NCBI RefSeq assembly: GCF_000243815.2
Contig: NZ_AHMT02000047.1
Span: 57,501 to 67,500 of the forward strand
DNA length: 10,000 bases
Source: Leptospira alexanderi serovar Manhao 3 str. L 60
Lineage (GTDB): Bacteria; Spirochaetota; Leptospiria; Leptospirales; Leptospiraceae
Reading direction: 5' to 3'
Shown here piece after piece: positions 1 through 10,000 of this stretch (positions within the stretch are counted from its first letter, which is position 1; the number at the start of each line of letters is the position of its first letter). The notes below the pieces were generated by a model. The model saw nothing but the letters and a program-made list of their open reading frames with translations, was not told where the DNA came from and did no database searches. The position numbers and the translations under genes were made by a program.

Positions 1-438
<438 letters not shown>

Positions 439-444
439 ACCGGC

Positions 445-2592
<2,148 letters not shown>

Positions 2593-2618
2593 GAAAAAAG
2601 AATGCATAATTTTTACCA

Positions 2619-2657
<39 letters not shown>

Positions 2658-2715
2658 AAAGAATCAAGATGAAACGAACTTAAAATACAACCCGGAATGG
2701 AAACGCAAGGACGTA

Positions 2716-2748
2716 AAAGTTTCAAAAGATTTCTTTGATAAAAACTTT
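2716..2748 (-). other. Weak AT-rich hairpin downstream of rpe
   Basis: AAAGTTT and AAACTTT (7-base arms at 2742-2748 and 2716-2722) flank inner partial complementarity between CAAAG and CTTTTG. This is the only hairpin-like sequence in the 240-base gap after rpe. It has almost no GC pairs and no following T-run, so it is a poor intrinsic terminator. The rest of the gap (2542-2781) holds the rpsP promoter and leader and no gene that I can see. Confidence 0.2.
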
Positions 2749-2781
2749 CGATTCAGTGAGTCGTTATTTCACCAATCATTT

Positions 2782-5365
<2,584 letters not shown>

Positions 5366-5384
5366 GTTACAGCGTGTCCTAAAA

Positions 5385-5413
5385 ACTATATTTTATCTTC
5401 TCAAAAAAATCAA
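5385..5413 (-). promoter_or_regulatory. Sigma-70-type promoter for fmt
   Basis: TTGATT (complement of 5408-5413) and TATAGT (complement of 5385-5390) are separated by exactly 17 bases. The -10 matches 5 of 6 consensus positions and the -35 matches 4 of 6. The predicted start point, near 5378, is only about a dozen bases before the fmt ATG, so the leader is very short and the AGGA at 5377-5380 would sit at its extreme 5' end. Confidence 0.65.
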
Positions 5414-5426
5414 GCTGCAAGGTTTG

Positions 5427-5496
5427 CCCTATCAATCGATCATAGAAGCGAGATAGTCGCAGCGAAAGCGAGGCTTTTTGCAAAACAAAGATAGGG
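5427..5496. repeat. Intergenic inverted-repeat element between priA and fmt
   Basis: The gap between priA and fmt holds CCCTATC (5427-5433) and its exact complement GATAGGG (5490-5496) flanking about 56 bases. The interior is richer in GC than the surrounding gap, contains repeated GCGAG/GCGAAAGCGAG units (about 5448-5473) and the palindrome TTTTGCAAAA (5476-5485). It is non-coding on both strands as far as I can see. It could be a dispersed repeat, a folded RNA end for the priA transcript, or chance. Confidence 0.35.
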
Positions 5497-5503
5497 ACAG
5501 TTC

Positions 5504-9628
<4,125 letters not shown>

Positions 9629-9634
9629 GATCGG

Positions 9635-10000
<366 letters not shown>

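Noticed and set aside
2716..2748. Intrinsic terminator after rpe
   Set aside because: The stem is almost entirely AT pairs and is not followed by a T-run; kept only as a weak hairpin.
5416..5431. Possible sigma-54 (-24/-12) promoter facing fmt, with GG near TTGCA
   Set aside because: The GG and GC pairs do not have the required spacing, and only part of the -24 element matches; the sigma-70-type promoter nearby is far better.

Overview
The window is a gene-dense stretch of a spirochaete chromosome, most probably genus Leptospira. That assignment comes from the style of the proteins (for example the L19 C-terminal tail and the NtrX-type regulator) and from how the translation operon is arranged. 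It was not tested by a database search. Every gene lies on the minus strand, so biological reading order runs from position 10000 down to 1. Twelve genes are visible, ten complete and one cut off at each edge. There are only two real gaps, of about 240 and 138 bases. No mobile elements, RNA genes or CRISPR arrays are evident.

In transcription order, block 1 (10000-5504) holds the tail of an NtrY-like sensor kinase, an NtrX-like sigma-54-dependent response regulator, a four-cysteine protein resembling family-4 uracil-DNA glycosylases but lacking the catalytic histidine motif, and a compact PriA. These genes are 6 bp apart or overlap, so they look like one transcript. Block 2 (5413-2782) begins with a good sigma-70-type promoter and holds fmt, a membrane-anchored PASTA protein without a kinase domain, and rpe, joined by 4-base GTGA and TTGA overlaps. 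Block 3 (2645-1) begins with a second promoter and is the conserved ribosome/tRNA-maturation operon rpsP-khpA-rimM-trmD-rplS-rnhB.

The order priA-fmt-PASTA-rpe-rpsP-khpA-rimM-trmD-rplS-rnhB is a condensed version of the Bacillus subtilis order, with intervening genes missing. The kinase-less PASTA protein sits where B. subtilis has the PASTA kinase PrkC. Blocks 2 and 3 serve translation initiation, ribosome assembly, tRNA modification and pentose-phosphate metabolism. Block 1 couples a two-component system to replication restart and a probable Fe-S DNA-binding protein.

The items most worth follow-up are the degenerate UDG-like protein (7444-8289), the PriA that appears to lack both one zinc site and the winged-helix domain (5504-7447), and the orphan PASTA protein (3426-4421). 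Start codons are unusual: five of the eleven visible starts are TTG and one is GTG.
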